A stretch of 64,000 nucleotides of DNA, taken from contig NZ_CH672377.1 in NCBI RefSeq assembly GCF_000153105.1, positions 1,902,147 through 1,966,146 on the forward strand, given 5' to 3'. Below, in pieces: positions 1 through 9,900 of the stretch. The position numbers were made by a program, and so were the translations under genes. Under the pieces are notes generated by a model that worked only from the letters and a program-made list of their open reading frames with translations, searched no databases and was not told the origin of the DNA. Origin of the DNA: Blastopirellula marina DSM 3645. GTDB taxonomy: Bacteria > Planctomycetota > Planctomycetia > Pirellulales > Pirellulaceae. The number at the start of each line of letters is the position of its first letter. Position 1 is the stretch's first letter.

Positions 1-3000
1 TGATGGACGAACTGCTGGCGCGGCAAACGAAAATCCCGATCTATCGCGTCACTGATGGAATTGAAGTCAAGCCCAACTCGATCTATCTGATCCCCCCCAA
101 AAAGGAAATGATCATCGCCAACGGCAAGTTGCTGTTGAGCGACAAAGATCCAAAATCGGGTTTGGCGCTGCCGATCGATATCTTCTTCCGCTCGTTGGCG
201 CAAGACTGCGGTCCGCGCTCGATCGGGATCGTCTTGTCCGGAACCGGCAGCGACGGGTCGCGGGGAATCCGTGATATTCATGAGGCAGGCGGTTTGGTGA
301 TCGCGCAAGAATCAGATTCCGCCAAATTCGATGGAATGCCGAAAAGCGCCGTCGAAACTGGCGAAGTGGATTTAATTCTCCCCCCTGAGAAAATCCCGCC
401 AGCGTTGTTGTCTTACGTTCGGCATCATAGCGCCGAGGGATACGCACTAGAGCAGGCGCAAACAAATCCGTCGATTCTGGAAGGCTTTGACGCGATCTTC
501 CAATTACTGCGGACCAACTATGACATCAACTTCTCGTTCTACAAACGGACGACGGTCACGCGCCGCGTGCAGCGCCGTTTGCTGATGAGTCAGATCACCG
601 ATTTGGAAGAATACGTCGATCGCCTGCGCGAAGATCCGGAAGAGCTTAATCGGTTGTACAAAGATCTGCTGATCGGCGTGACGAAGTTCTTTCGTGATGG
701 CGAAGCATTCGAGCGACTGCAGAAGGAGATCTTACCGTCGCTGATTGAGAAGGTTCCCGACGATGGGGAACTCCGGATTTGGGTCGCCGGCTGCGCGACG
801 GGAGAAGAACCGTATTCGATCGCGATTTTGGTGCAAGAGCTGCTAGAGCAGTTGAAGCGGCCGCTCCAGGTCAAGATCTTTGCGACCGACGTCCACCGAA
901 CTTCGTTGGAGTTCGCCAGCGTCGGGATCTATAGCGAAGCGTCCGTTTCTGAGGTGCCGATCAGTCGCATGGAACGCTTTTTTACACGGGTTAAAGGAGG
1001 CTATCGCGTCTCCCAAGAGCTTCGTCAGATGATCGTCTTCGCACCGCACAACATCATCAAAGACGCTCCATTCACCAAGATCGACTTGATCACCTGCCGC
1101 AATTTGTTGATCTACCTGGAAACCTTGGCGCAGAAAAAAGCGATCTCGTTGTTTCATTTTGCGCTGAATACCGGCGGCGTCATGATGATGGGGCCCAGTG
1201 AGAGTCCTGGTGAATTGGCCGAAGAATTTGAGGCCCTCGACGAGCGTTGGAAAGTCTATCGCAAGCGACGCGACAAGCGTTTGCCGCCTGACATGCGTTT
1301 GCCGCTTTCCGCCGGATATGCGAAGCCGCAAGGAGTCTCACGATTTAGCGTCGCCTCAGCGGCGGTCGCTCCGCCGGACGGTCCGCTGCTGCGAGCGTAT
1401 GACGAGTTGCTGAAAGAGCATGCGCCCCCCAGCTTGCTCGTCAACGACCATCGCGAACTGATCCAATCGTTCGGCGGCGGATCGGACTATTTGAAGATGC
1501 GCGATGGTCGTCCTTCGCACGACTTCCTCGATCTGATGATCCCTGATCTGCGAATTCCCGTGACGACGGCGATCCAACAGGCCGCAAAAAAGCGAACGCC
1601 AGTCAGCTTTCGCGGGATTCGAATTCAAGTCGGCGACACGCAACAAGTCGTTCATCTGGCGGTCAAACCGATCCAAGATCGTCAAACGGGCGGCGAGTTT
1701 TTTCTCATCACGTTCCAACCGCTGACGTCTCGCTCCACTGCAGAAGTCGCCGCCGAGGCCGATATCGGCCTCGGTATTGAGGAGGCCTCACGCGATCAGA
1801 TCGTGGCGCTCGAAGGAGAACTGCGCTACACGAAAGAAAATCTGCAAGCGACAGTCGAGGAGATGGAGACCAGCAATGAAGAATTGCAAGCGACTAACGA
1901 AGAGCTGGTCGCATCGAATGAAGAGTTGCAGAGCACCAATGAAGAACTGCACAGCGTCAATGAAGAGCTCTATACGGTCAACGCCGAATATCAGAAGAAA
2001 ATCGCTGAGCTGACGGAGATGACCGCGGATCTCGACAGCTTGTTGTATAGCACCGACTTGGGCGTTATTTTTTTGGATCGCGAACTTTGCATTCGAAAAT
2101 ACACTCCCAAGATCGGCGATGCGTTTCATCTCGTCGCTTCCGACATCGGCCGCCGGATCGACAGCTTTTCGCACAACATCGAACACGCCGGACTGATGGA
2201 CGATCTGAATGCGGTCCTGGAGAACGGCGAGCCGATCGAAAGGGAAGTTCGCGCCGGCCAGTCGCAGACGCTGTTACTGCGAGTATTGCCCTATCGGCCC
2301 AAACAAACGGTGCAAGGAGTCGTACTGACGCTGATTGACATCAGCCGATTGAAGCAAGCCGAAAACGAATCGCGGCTCATGTCGAAAGTATTTGTTGACG
2401 CAGCGGATCCGATCGTCGTCGAAGACCTAGAGGGCCGAATCACCGATTTAAACGCCGAAGCGCAGCGTGTGTACGACTATTCGCGCAGTGAGTTGATTGG
2501 ACAGAGATTCGAACTGTTGGTCCCGCCGGAGGATTCTCTCCGATCGCGCGAGCTGCGCCAGCGCTGCTTGGAAAAAGGGGGGCTGCGCAATATCGAAACG
2601 GTCAAACAAGATCGTCAAGGAAATGTCTTTCCCGTCTTGTTGACGCTCTCTGTTCTGACTGACGAGCAAGGGAAGCCTGTCGCGATCGCCAGCAGCGCGA
2701 AGGACATCACCGATCGAATCAATGCCGAGAAAGAGGCGCGAGCCGCCGTGAACAATCGCGACCAGTTTCTGGCGATGCTCTCGCACGAACTGCGAAATCC
2801 GCTAGGAGCCACGCTGACGGCGACCTATGTCTTGGATCTAGAGCCGAACCTCTCGCCCGATGTGCGCGAAGTATGCGACGTAATTCAAAGACAAACGCTG
2901 CAAGCGGCGCGGTTGCTGGACGATTTGCTGGATGTGTCGCGCGTCATGCGAGGAAAGATCGAGATTCGCCCGCAAGTGGTCGACTTGCGAACCTTGGTCG

Positions 3001-3854
3001 AGGACGTCACCCAGGCGGTCGCCCCACTCATTCAAGCGCGAGAACATAACCTGGTGATTGAAGTGCCCGAGACGCCGGTGCTGGTCGAAGGAGATCCGAC
3101 GCGTCTACTGCAAATTCAGGAAAATCTGTTGGCGAACGCGGCGCGGTACACCGCGCCAGGGGGCGAAATCCGATTCTCCCTGTCACGCGAAGATGGAGAG
3201 GCCGTCAATCGCGTCAAAGACAACGGAAGTGGAATACCGCCTCACATGCTGGAACGCATTTTTGAGTTGTTCGTGCAATCGGATGATACCCTGGATCGAA
3301 CCGATGGCGGGATGGGGCTCGGCTTGACCTTGGTGAAGACACTGGTCGAGTTACATGGTGGACGGGTTTCGGCCCATAGCGATGGACCGGGGAAGGGGAG
3401 TGAGTTTGTTCTGCGATTGCCGCTGTTGGCCGATGGACGAATCCAGCAACACCCCGATGCGAACGGGAGTCCGAGCATCACCCAAACTCATCGACGCATC
3501 GTATTGATCGAAGACAACAAAGATTGCCGCGAAATGCTGGAGACAATGCTCCGACTTGATGGGCACGATGTCTGCACCGCCAATGAAGGGCAGCAGGGGC
3601 TTGACCTGATCTTGCATCAGAATCCTGATGTCGCGATCGTCGATATTGGCCTACCGCAATTGAGCGGCTACCAAATCGCCCAGAATGTTCGCAAAAAACT
3701 CGGCGACGCGATCTACTTGATCGCGCTGACCGGCTATGGCCGCACGGAAGATCGCAAAGCGGTGCGTAACGCCGGTTTCGACATGCATTTAGTCAAGCCG
3801 CTAAAGCCGGCCGAATTAACCCGCGCCCTCGAAGAGCTAAATCGCTCCCAATAA
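1..3854 (+). CDS. CheB/CheR-PAS-histidine kinase-receiver hybrid (5' partial)
   Basis: Sensory hybrid protein combining chemotaxis-type methylesterase and methyltransferase modules with a histidine kinase. Residue numbers count from the ATG at base 3. The N-terminus starts inside a CheB methylesterase domain (GTGSDG with the catalytic Asp, about 80-88). The CheB Ser/His region must lie upstream, so the gene is cut by the window edge and that ATG is probably internal. A CheR domain follows (about 160-420; SAM motif [12 protein letters not shown]). Then come a long Asn/Glu-rich coiled coil (about 600-675; repeated ..NEELQ..), two PAS regions (about 680-910), a HisKA box with H928 in SHELRNP, an HATPase with DNGSGIP and GMGLGL, and a C-terminal receiver with phospho-acceptor D1214. 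This architecture is known as a CheB/CheR-fusion kinase, probably cytoplasmic and not necessarily chemotactic. It converges with the next gene, 5 bp away. Confidence 0.93.
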   Translation, partial: MDELLARQTKIPIYRVTDGIEVKPNSIYLIPPKKEMIIANGKLLLSDKDPKSGLALPIDIFFRSLAQDCGPRSIGIVLSGTGSDGSRGIRDIHEAGGLVIAQESDSAKFDGMPKSAVETGEVDLILPPEKIPPALLSYVRHHSAEGYALEQAQTNPSILEGFDAIFQLLRTNYDINFSFYKRTTVTRRVQRRLLMSQITDLEEYVDRLREDPEELNRLYKDLLIGVTKFFRDGEAFERLQKEILPSLIEKVPDDGELRIWVAGCATGEEPYSIAILVQELLEQLKRPLQVKIFATDVHRTSLEFASVGIYSEASVSEVPISRMERFFTRVKGGYRVSQELRQMIVFAPHNIIKDAPFTKIDLITCRNLLIYLETLAQKKAISLFHFALNTGGVMMMGPSESPGELAEEFEALDERWKVYRKRRDKRLPPDMRLPLSAGYAKPQGVSRFSVASAAVAPPDGPLLRAYDELLKEHAPPSLLVNDHRELIQSFGGGSDYLKMRDGRPSHDFLDLMIPDLRIPVTTAIQQAAKKRTPVSFRGIRIQVGDTQQVVHLAVKPIQDRQTGGEFFLITFQPLTSRSTAEVAAEADIGLGIEEASRDQIVALEGELRYTKENLQATVEEMETSNEELQATNEELVASNEELQSTNEELHSVNEELYTVNAEYQKKIAELTEMTADLDSLLYSTDLGVIFLDRELCIRKYTPKIGDAFHLVASDIGRRIDSFSHNIEHAGLMDDLNAVLENGEPIEREVRAGQSQTLLLRVLPYRPKQTVQGVVLTLIDISRLKQAENESRLMSKVFVDAADPIVVEDLEGRITDLNAEAQRVYDYSRSELIGQRFELLVPPEDSLRSRELRQRCLEKGGLRNIETVKQDRQGNVFPVLLTLSVLTDEQGKPVAIASSAKDITDRINAEKEARAAVNNRDQFLAMLSHELRNPLGATLTATYVLDLEPNLSPDVREVCDVIQRQTLQAARLLDDLLDVSRVMRGKIEIRPQVVDLRTLVEDVTQAVAPLIQAREHNLVIEVPETPVLVEGDPTRLLQIQENLLANAARYTAPGGEIRFSLSREDGEAVNRVKDNGSGIPPHMLERIFELFVQSDDTLDRTDGGMGLGLTLVKTLVELHGGRVSAHSDGPGKGSEFVLRLPLLADGRIQQHPDANGSPSITQTHRRIVLIEDNKDCREMLETMLRLDGHDVCTANEGQQGLDLILHQNPDVAIVDIGLPQLSGYQIAQNVRKKLGDAIYLIALTGYGRTEDRKAVRNAGFDMHLVKPLKPAELTRALEELNRSQ

Positions 3855-3859
3855 TCGGG

Positions 3860-5071
3860 CTACCAGTTCACGCCGACCGAAGTGACCACGCCGAAGAAGC
3901 CGACATTACCTTCTTCGCTTGTCGCGTTGCCGACGCCGTTCCAGAATTGCCCTTCCATCGCGACGGTCGCAAAAGGTTTCCAGATGCGGCAAGTCTGGCC
4001 GCCGCTCCATTGCAGCCCCAACTGCAATTCGCCGATCGACAACAGGTCATCGCGACTGGAAGTGCTGGTCGTCGTAAAAGGGGTCGTCAGATCGAGATCT
4101 TCGCCAGCATTCAAGTTGCTGTGGGCATCGCCAAACAATAGCGAACCACGGCCGCGCGTGAACAGGGACCAACAAGGCGCGACAGGAACCGATGCGAACA
4201 TCGACAACGTCGGACCGAATCCGCTGAGGCCATGTTGATAGTCGATCTGCCCCGCAAGCGTGCCTGCGGCGTCGACCGTCTGTGAGAGATAACTCTGGTT
4301 GATCTCGGCATAACGAACGCCGCCGGCGACCCCAAAGTTCCAGCACGAAAAACAGCCTTTCTTCGTTAACTCGAGATCGATCGTGTAGGCGGTCAGTCCT
4401 GAGTTGGCGGTAAATGTCTCGCCGGGAATCGTGGTCGAGGTATCAACATCGCCAAACAGCGGCGGCGTTATTCGGCCAAATCCATCGGCCGGCGGCTGCG
4501 CGGTGATGCTGGCGGGATCATGAGAGAAACGCCACCAGGTCGCCTGAAAGCCGATGTTGTCGTTGAGTTGAACTCCCGTGAAAACACGCGGAGCAAACGC
4601 CATCTTCGATTCGAACTCGACCTGCTGATACGACTCGAAACTCGCGCCGTCTGACTGCATCAAGTTATAAGCGGGGTTTTCGCTGAACCGCGGCGCCAAA
4701 AAAGTCGCCTCGAAGCCGGCGTACCAGTTGGAGCGACAAGGGACGCATTCATCCATACAACCGCCTGACATGTCTTCGCCGGTCATCATCCTCGAATCAC
4801 CGGGCGAATAGGTCGTCTCGGTCGGCATCATCGTCGTCGCGTGATAGCTGACCGGCGCAACGTGATCGTTAGTGGCGATCATCGCCACCGACTGCGGGCT
4901 AGCAGTCCGCTTGGGCGCCGTCGTCATGGGACGCGCGACGGCCGGTTGTCGGAGCCGCTGCGGTTGGGCGTTGGAACGGGCGCCGCCCACGTTATGAGCC
5001 GACTCCGCAAAAGCGGCGGTCGTAAAAACTCCGATGAGCAGCGCGACGGCGAGTAAGCGAGTAAATGACAT
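3860..5071 (-). CDS. outer-membrane beta-barrel protein (BBP7/Lpg1974-like)
   Basis: 403-residue secreted protein with a clear signal peptide (MSFTRLLAVALLIGVFTTAAFA). After a low-complexity Thr/Pro/Met linker to about residue 95 there is a Cys pair motif (CMDECVPC), then a long region of alternating short beta-strands. It starts with NWYAGFEATFLAPRF, has KKGCFSCWNFGVAGGVRYAE and FGPTLSMFASVPV, and ends in a terminal aromatic strand (SVGVNW). This pattern fits the planctomycete BBP7 family and Lpg1974-type porin-like barrels. A role as a structural porin in the outer membrane is inferred from family; no substrate can be read from the sequence. It has its own upstream region and no operon partner. 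Confidence 0.75.
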   Translation of the reverse strand: MSFTRLLAVALLIGVFTTAAFAESAHNVGGARSNAQPQRLRQPAVARPMTTAPKRTASPQSVAMIATNDHVAPVSYHATTMMPTETTYSPGDSRMMTGEDMSGGCMDECVPCRSNWYAGFEATFLAPRFSENPAYNLMQSDGASFESYQQVEFESKMAFAPRVFTGVQLNDNIGFQATWWRFSHDPASITAQPPADGFGRITPPLFGDVDTSTTIPGETFTANSGLTAYTIDLELTKKGCFSCWNFGVAGGVRYAEINQSYLSQTVDAAGTLAGQIDYQHGLSGFGPTLSMFASVPVAPCWSLFTRGRGSLLFGDAHSNLNAGEDLDLTTPFTTTSTSSRDDLLSIGELQLGLQWSGGQTCRIWKPFATVAMEGQFWNGVGNATSEEGNVGFFGVVTSVGVNW

Positions 5072-5206
5072 CCAACAGTCTCCACAAACGAAGCTCGGGA
5101 TTGAGCCAGAAACGGACTCTAAATTTCCCTACAATCGTCTATCGGTAGGCTGCGCAGAATAATCCAGCTTTTCCGGTTGTATCAATTTTGCAGCTGCTAG
5201 CAGCTA

Positions 5207-6742
5207 TCAGACAGGAGCGGAGAGCGTGACGACAAACTCCTCGTCGTCGGCAAGTGGAGGTTCGCCGTTATCGATGACAAGCACGCGGAAAGAGACAGGG
5301 CCAGGTAGGTCCGCCGCCGTCGGAGTCCAACGAATAATTGCGTGGTTGTTATCTATCTTTTCAATGGTCGCACCCGCGGGCGAATCTTCGGCGTCGAGAA
5401 TGTAGGTGAGCGTATCCCCGGGGTTGGGATCGGTTGCGGTAATTTCGATGACCAGTTCGACCCCGACTTGGGCCATTTGATCGGGGATCGGCGCGAGATC
5501 AGGCGACAAGTTGACAACCGCTTCCGCCGGGACGCAGAGCAAATAGACTCCGTCGTGATCGACGACGCCATCTCCGTTCCATGCGATCGCAAACGCGGCG
5601 TCCGATGCGGCGATGTTCGGAGCACGCTGGTGACCGAACTGCGGCGTCGCGGTCGACGCGTTGACAAAAAATTCATCTGCAAGCGCCGGCGTCGGCGTCG
5701 AGAGATCAATGCTGCGGGCTTTCACATTCCAGCCGGTTCCATCCAACACGCCATCGGTCCAGGCCGCGATGATCGCCCCGTCGGCGGTCGCCGCCAAATT
5801 CACTTCGAATTGCTGCCCCGCGGTCGCCGCATTGATCAGGAACTCGGATCCGATCAGCCCGGTCGAAACGCCGACTTGTTGGGCATAGATTCCCCAGCCG
5901 TCGCCATCTTGATTGCGACTTTGCCAGGCGACCGCGAAACTATCGCCGAGCGCAACGACGCTCGCCGCTTCTTGACTTTGAGCCGTGTTGGCGTTGACCA
6001 GAAACTCGCTCCCCAGCTTCGTTCCGTCCGCGCTGAATCGCTGAGCGTAAATGCCCCAATCGCTGCCATCCTGGTGGCGACTGCTCCACGTGACCAGCAT
6101 GATTCCGTCCGCGTTGATCGCGATGTCGGCGTACGCTTGTTCGCGAAAGGTCGTCGTGTTGACCAGCATTTCCCCAGACAGCGCGACGCCGGCGCTGCTG
6201 AACCGGCGAGCAAAGATTCCATCAAAATCGCCGCTGCCGACTCCTTGCCAAACGAAAGTCGCCGTGCCGTCGGACGCGATCGCGACCTCCGGGTTTTCCT
6301 GCACGCCGCCGGTCGTTTGATTGATCAGCACTTCGCCTGTCATCGCATTGCCGGAAGCGTCGTACCAGCGAGCAAAAACGCCGGACCGATCTCCAACTCC
6401 GCGGCCTTGCCAGACGGCGAGAAATCCGCCGCTGGGGAGCAGCGTGATCGAGACATTTGATTGCTCGCCCGCCGTGGTCTGATTGATCAATTGCGAAGAA
6501 CCAAGCGGTTGCCCCGATTCATCCAGAAGGCGAAAGAAGACGCCGTCGCGATCGCCGAACCCCACGCCGGAGTAAGCGACAACGATTGATCCATCGTCCA
6601 AAAACGAGGCCGAATTTCCGGCATCCGTAATTTGGTCCCCGATGCTCGGCTCGTTGACCAACTGTTCTACGCCGGTCGGAGAAACGCTCAGCAGTTGGCG
6701 ACCTTCCAGCCGCTCACAAGATAAAGCTCGTCGGTAGGACAT
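5207..6742 (-). CDS. secreted seven-repeat (probable beta-propeller) protein with C-terminal Ig/cadherin-like domain
   Basis: 511 residues. The N-terminus has the planctomycete surface-protein motif (CERLEGRQLLS, residues 9-19) instead of a classical signal peptide. Residues about 22-410 contain seven repeats of 52-57 residues with the pattern (L/F)(I/V)N.TT..Q.......DG......W......D..G(I/V)(Y/F)A. Seven units of this size suggest a seven-bladed beta-propeller, which is an inference. Residues about 412-510 form one Ig/cadherin-like module (PDLAPIPDQMAQVGVE ... FRVLVIDNGEPPLADDEEFVVTL). The same module type occurs several times in the neighbouring giant protein (6915-11300). Likely extracellular or cell-envelope; adhesion or matrix function is possible but unproven. 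It shares strand with the giant gene, but a terminator lies between them, so they are probably separate transcripts. Confidence 0.8.
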   Translation of the reverse strand: MSYRRALSCERLEGRQLLSVSPTGVEQLVNEPSIGDQITDAGNSASFLDDGSIVVAYSGVGFGDRDGVFFRLLDESGQPLGSSQLINQTTAGEQSNVSITLLPSGGFLAVWQGRGVGDRSGVFARWYDASGNAMTGEVLINQTTGGVQENPEVAIASDGTATFVWQGVGSGDFDGIFARRFSSAGVALSGEMLVNTTTFREQAYADIAINADGIMLVTWSSRHQDGSDWGIYAQRFSADGTKLGSEFLVNANTAQSQEAASVVALGDSFAVAWQSRNQDGDGWGIYAQQVGVSTGLIGSEFLINAATAGQQFEVNLAATADGAIIAAWTDGVLDGTGWNVKARSIDLSTPTPALADEFFVNASTATPQFGHQRAPNIAASDAAFAIAWNGDGVVDHDGVYLLCVPAEAVVNLSPDLAPIPDQMAQVGVELVIEITATDPNPGDTLTYILDAEDSPAGATIEKIDNNHAIIRWTPTAADLPGPVSFRVLVIDNGEPPLADDEEFVVTLSAPV

Positions 6743-6843
6743 GCAGAAATGAATCTTTTGAGGGTGAAAGGGGGGCTGACAACACCATGATAATCACGAC
6801 CTTTCAACGATCATCCTGAATCTGCTGTTTGGTTCGTAATAAA

Positions 6844-6875
6844 AGAAAGGACACCTCGATTGAGATGTCCTTTCT
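6844..6875 (-). terminator. rho-independent terminator of the giant repeat-protein gene
   Basis: Arms 6844-6857 and 6862-6875 pair almost perfectly (14-bp stem with one G-U type mismatch and a 4-nt loop). On the minus strand the hairpin is followed by TTTATTA. It lies about 40 bp past the stop of the 1461-residue gene and before the start of the next minus-strand gene. Confidence 0.8.
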
Positions 6876-6914
6876 CCCAAAAAAATGAGACAGGTCTAAC
6901 GACTTCGCTGACGG

Positions 6915-9900
6915 TTACAGCCAAGGTTCGTCTAGGACTTCGGTCAGGGCGAGATCAAATTCATCGTTGTTGATCGATTCCCCTTCCAAAGGAGGTTCGC
7001 CTGCCGTGACGATCGTCACGGTACCGACAGCGGCCACGCTGGCGAGCGTGCCGTCATCGACGACCACTTCCACCAGGCGATCGGTTTCGTCCGGATCTTC
7101 CGCACTGTTCTCGTAGGTGAGCGTTCGCAGCACTAGCTCGTAGTTGGCCAGCGTATCTGCTCCGCTTAGCGTCAGCACGCCGTTCAGATAACTAGCGGTA
7201 ATCGCTGTCCCGGTCGTGTCGACCGCAAGGGTTTCGGCGGCGCCATCGAGCAGGTTGGAGATGGTTACCGTCGCCGAGGCCAAGGTGGCGTTGTCGACAT
7301 CGGTCACCGTCAGATCGGTATCGACAATCACAACCGGCCCAGCATCCTCGGTGAAGGTTGCGGCGAAACCGGTTCCGGCGTCCTCCCCGTTCAGGTCGAC
7401 TTCCGGAGCGTTATTAACGGCGACAACCGTGACCGTGCTGACCACTGCGACGCTGTCGTCCGTCCCGTCGTTAACCGTCACTTCGACCAGACGATCCGCT
7501 TCGCTCGGGTTGCCTGAGGTGTTCTCGTAGGCGAGCGTACCCAGCACCAACTGGTAGTTGGCCAACGTATCTTCTCCGATCATCGTCAGTACGCCATCCA
7601 CATAGGTCGCGATAATCGACGTGCCGGTAACATCGACAGTCAGCGCCTCGGCGTCGCCGTCCAGCAAGTTTGTGATTGTCACCGTGGCCGAAGTCAACGT
7701 CAGGTCGTCGGTATCAAACACCCCTAGGTCAGAATCGACGATCGTTACCGCACCACCATCTTCAGTAAAGGTGACGGCAAAGCCGGTTCCCTCGTCCTCA
7801 CCGTTCAGATCAACGATCGGCAAAGCGTTCGTCAACGTGACGGTGAATGACTCCGAGTCGGTTCCCGGAGCGTCGGGGTCGTTATCGGTCACCAACACGA
7901 CAAACACAAACGGGCCGGCGCCTTCTTCCACAGTCGGAGTCCACTCGATCAATGCCGTCGTATCACTGGTTTTCGTGATCGTCGCCGAGGCTGGCATGCT
8001 GCTGCTCGGATCATCAAAATCAAGTTGGAACGTCAGATCGTTCCCCTCCAGATCGGACGCGGTGACAATCACCTGCATCGCGACGCCAACTTGCGCTTCC
8101 TGATCGGCGATCGCTTCCAGATTCGGCGATTCGTTCACGTCCACAACGGTGACCGTGCTGACCGCCGCGACGCTATCGTCGGCGCCATCGTTGACGATCA
8201 CTTCGATCACCCGAGCGGTCTCGGTCGGTTCTTGCGACGTGTTCTCGTAAGTGAGCGTACGCAAGACCAACTCATAGTTGGCCAGCGTATCTTCGCCGGT
8301 CAACGTCAACACGCCGTCGACGTAACTGGCCGTGATCGCTGTCCCGGTCGTATCCACCGCCAGCTCTTCGGCGGCGCCGTCCAGCAGATTGGTGATTGTG
8401 ACGGTGGCCGAAACCAGCGTCGTATTGTCGACATCGGTCAGCGTCAGATCGGTATCAACGATCGCGACGGGACCTTCGTCTTCAGTAAAGGTCGCCGTGA
8501 AGCTGGTCCCTTCATCTTCGCCGTTCAAATCGACGATCGGCAAAGCGTTGATGAGCGTGACGGTGAAGGTCTCCGAATCGGACAGCGCATCCGTCGCATC
8601 ATCATCGGTTACCAGAACGACAAACACGAACGGGCCGGCGCCATCTTCAATACTCGGCGTCCAGGAGATCAACGCCGTCGTATCGCTGGTCTTGGTGATC
8701 GTCGCCGATGCAGGCATGTTGCCGCTGGGATCATCAAAGTCGAGCTGGAATTCCAGCGCATCCCCTTCTGAATCGGAAGCGGTGACGATCACTTCCATCA
8801 ATTCGCCGACCTGGGCGTCTTGATCGGAGATCGCTTCCAGATTCGGCGCGTCATTGACTCCCACGACGGCGACCGTACTAACCGCCGCGACGCTATCGAC
8901 AGCGCCATCGTTGACAGTCACTTCGATCAGACGAGCGGTCTCGGTTGGATTCTCCGACGTGTTCTCGTAAGTGAGCGTACGCAAGACCAACTCATAGTTG
9001 GCCAGCGTATCTTCGCCGGTCAACGTCAACACGCCGTCGATGTAACTGGCCGTGATCGCTGTCCCGGTCGTATCCACCGTCAGTTCTTCGGCGGCTCCAT
9101 CCAGCAGATTCGTTATCGTGACGGCGGCCGATGCTAACGTCGTATTATCAATGTCCGAAATCGTCAGATCGGTATCGACGATCGCGACGGGACCTTCGTC
9201 TTCGGTAAAGGTCGCCGCGAAGCCGGTTTCTTCATCCTCACCGTTCAGATCGATGATCGGCGGATCGTTGACGAGCGTGACGGTGAAGGTCTCCGAATCG
9301 GAAAGCGCATCGGTCGGATGATCATCAGTTACCAACACGACAAACACAAACGGCCCGGCGCCATCTTCAATACTCGGCGTCCAGGAGATCAACGCCGTCG
9401 TATCGCTGGTCTTGGTGATCGTCGCCGATGCAGGCATGTTGCCGCTGGGATCATCAAAGTCGAGCTGGAATTCCAGCACATCCCCTTCCGGATCGGAAGC
9501 GGTGACGATCACTTCCATCACCACGCCGAGATGAGCTTCTTGATCGGAGATCGTCTCCAAATCGGGAGCGTCGTTCACGCCTACAACCGTGACCGTGCTG
9601 ACCGCCGCAACGCTATCACTTTCGCCATCATTGACGATTACTTCGATCAGACGAGCGGTCTCAGTCGGGTTTTCCGAAGTATTATTGTAGGTGAGCGAAC
9701 GCAAGACCAGCTCATAGTTGGCCAGCGTATCTTCACCGGTCAATGTCAGCACGCCGCCAACATAGCTGGCCGTGATCGCCGTCCCGGTCGTATCGACCGC
9801 TAAGATTTCGGCGGCGTCGTCCAGCAGATTGGTGATCGTCACGGTCGCCGAAGTCAACGTCGCGCTATCGGCGTCGGCGATCGCCAGATCGGCGTCGACA

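Noticed and set aside
5342-6460. 372-codon plus-strand frame opposite the seven-repeat protein
   Set aside because: Arg-rich repetitive composition caused by the repeats of the real gene on the other strand.
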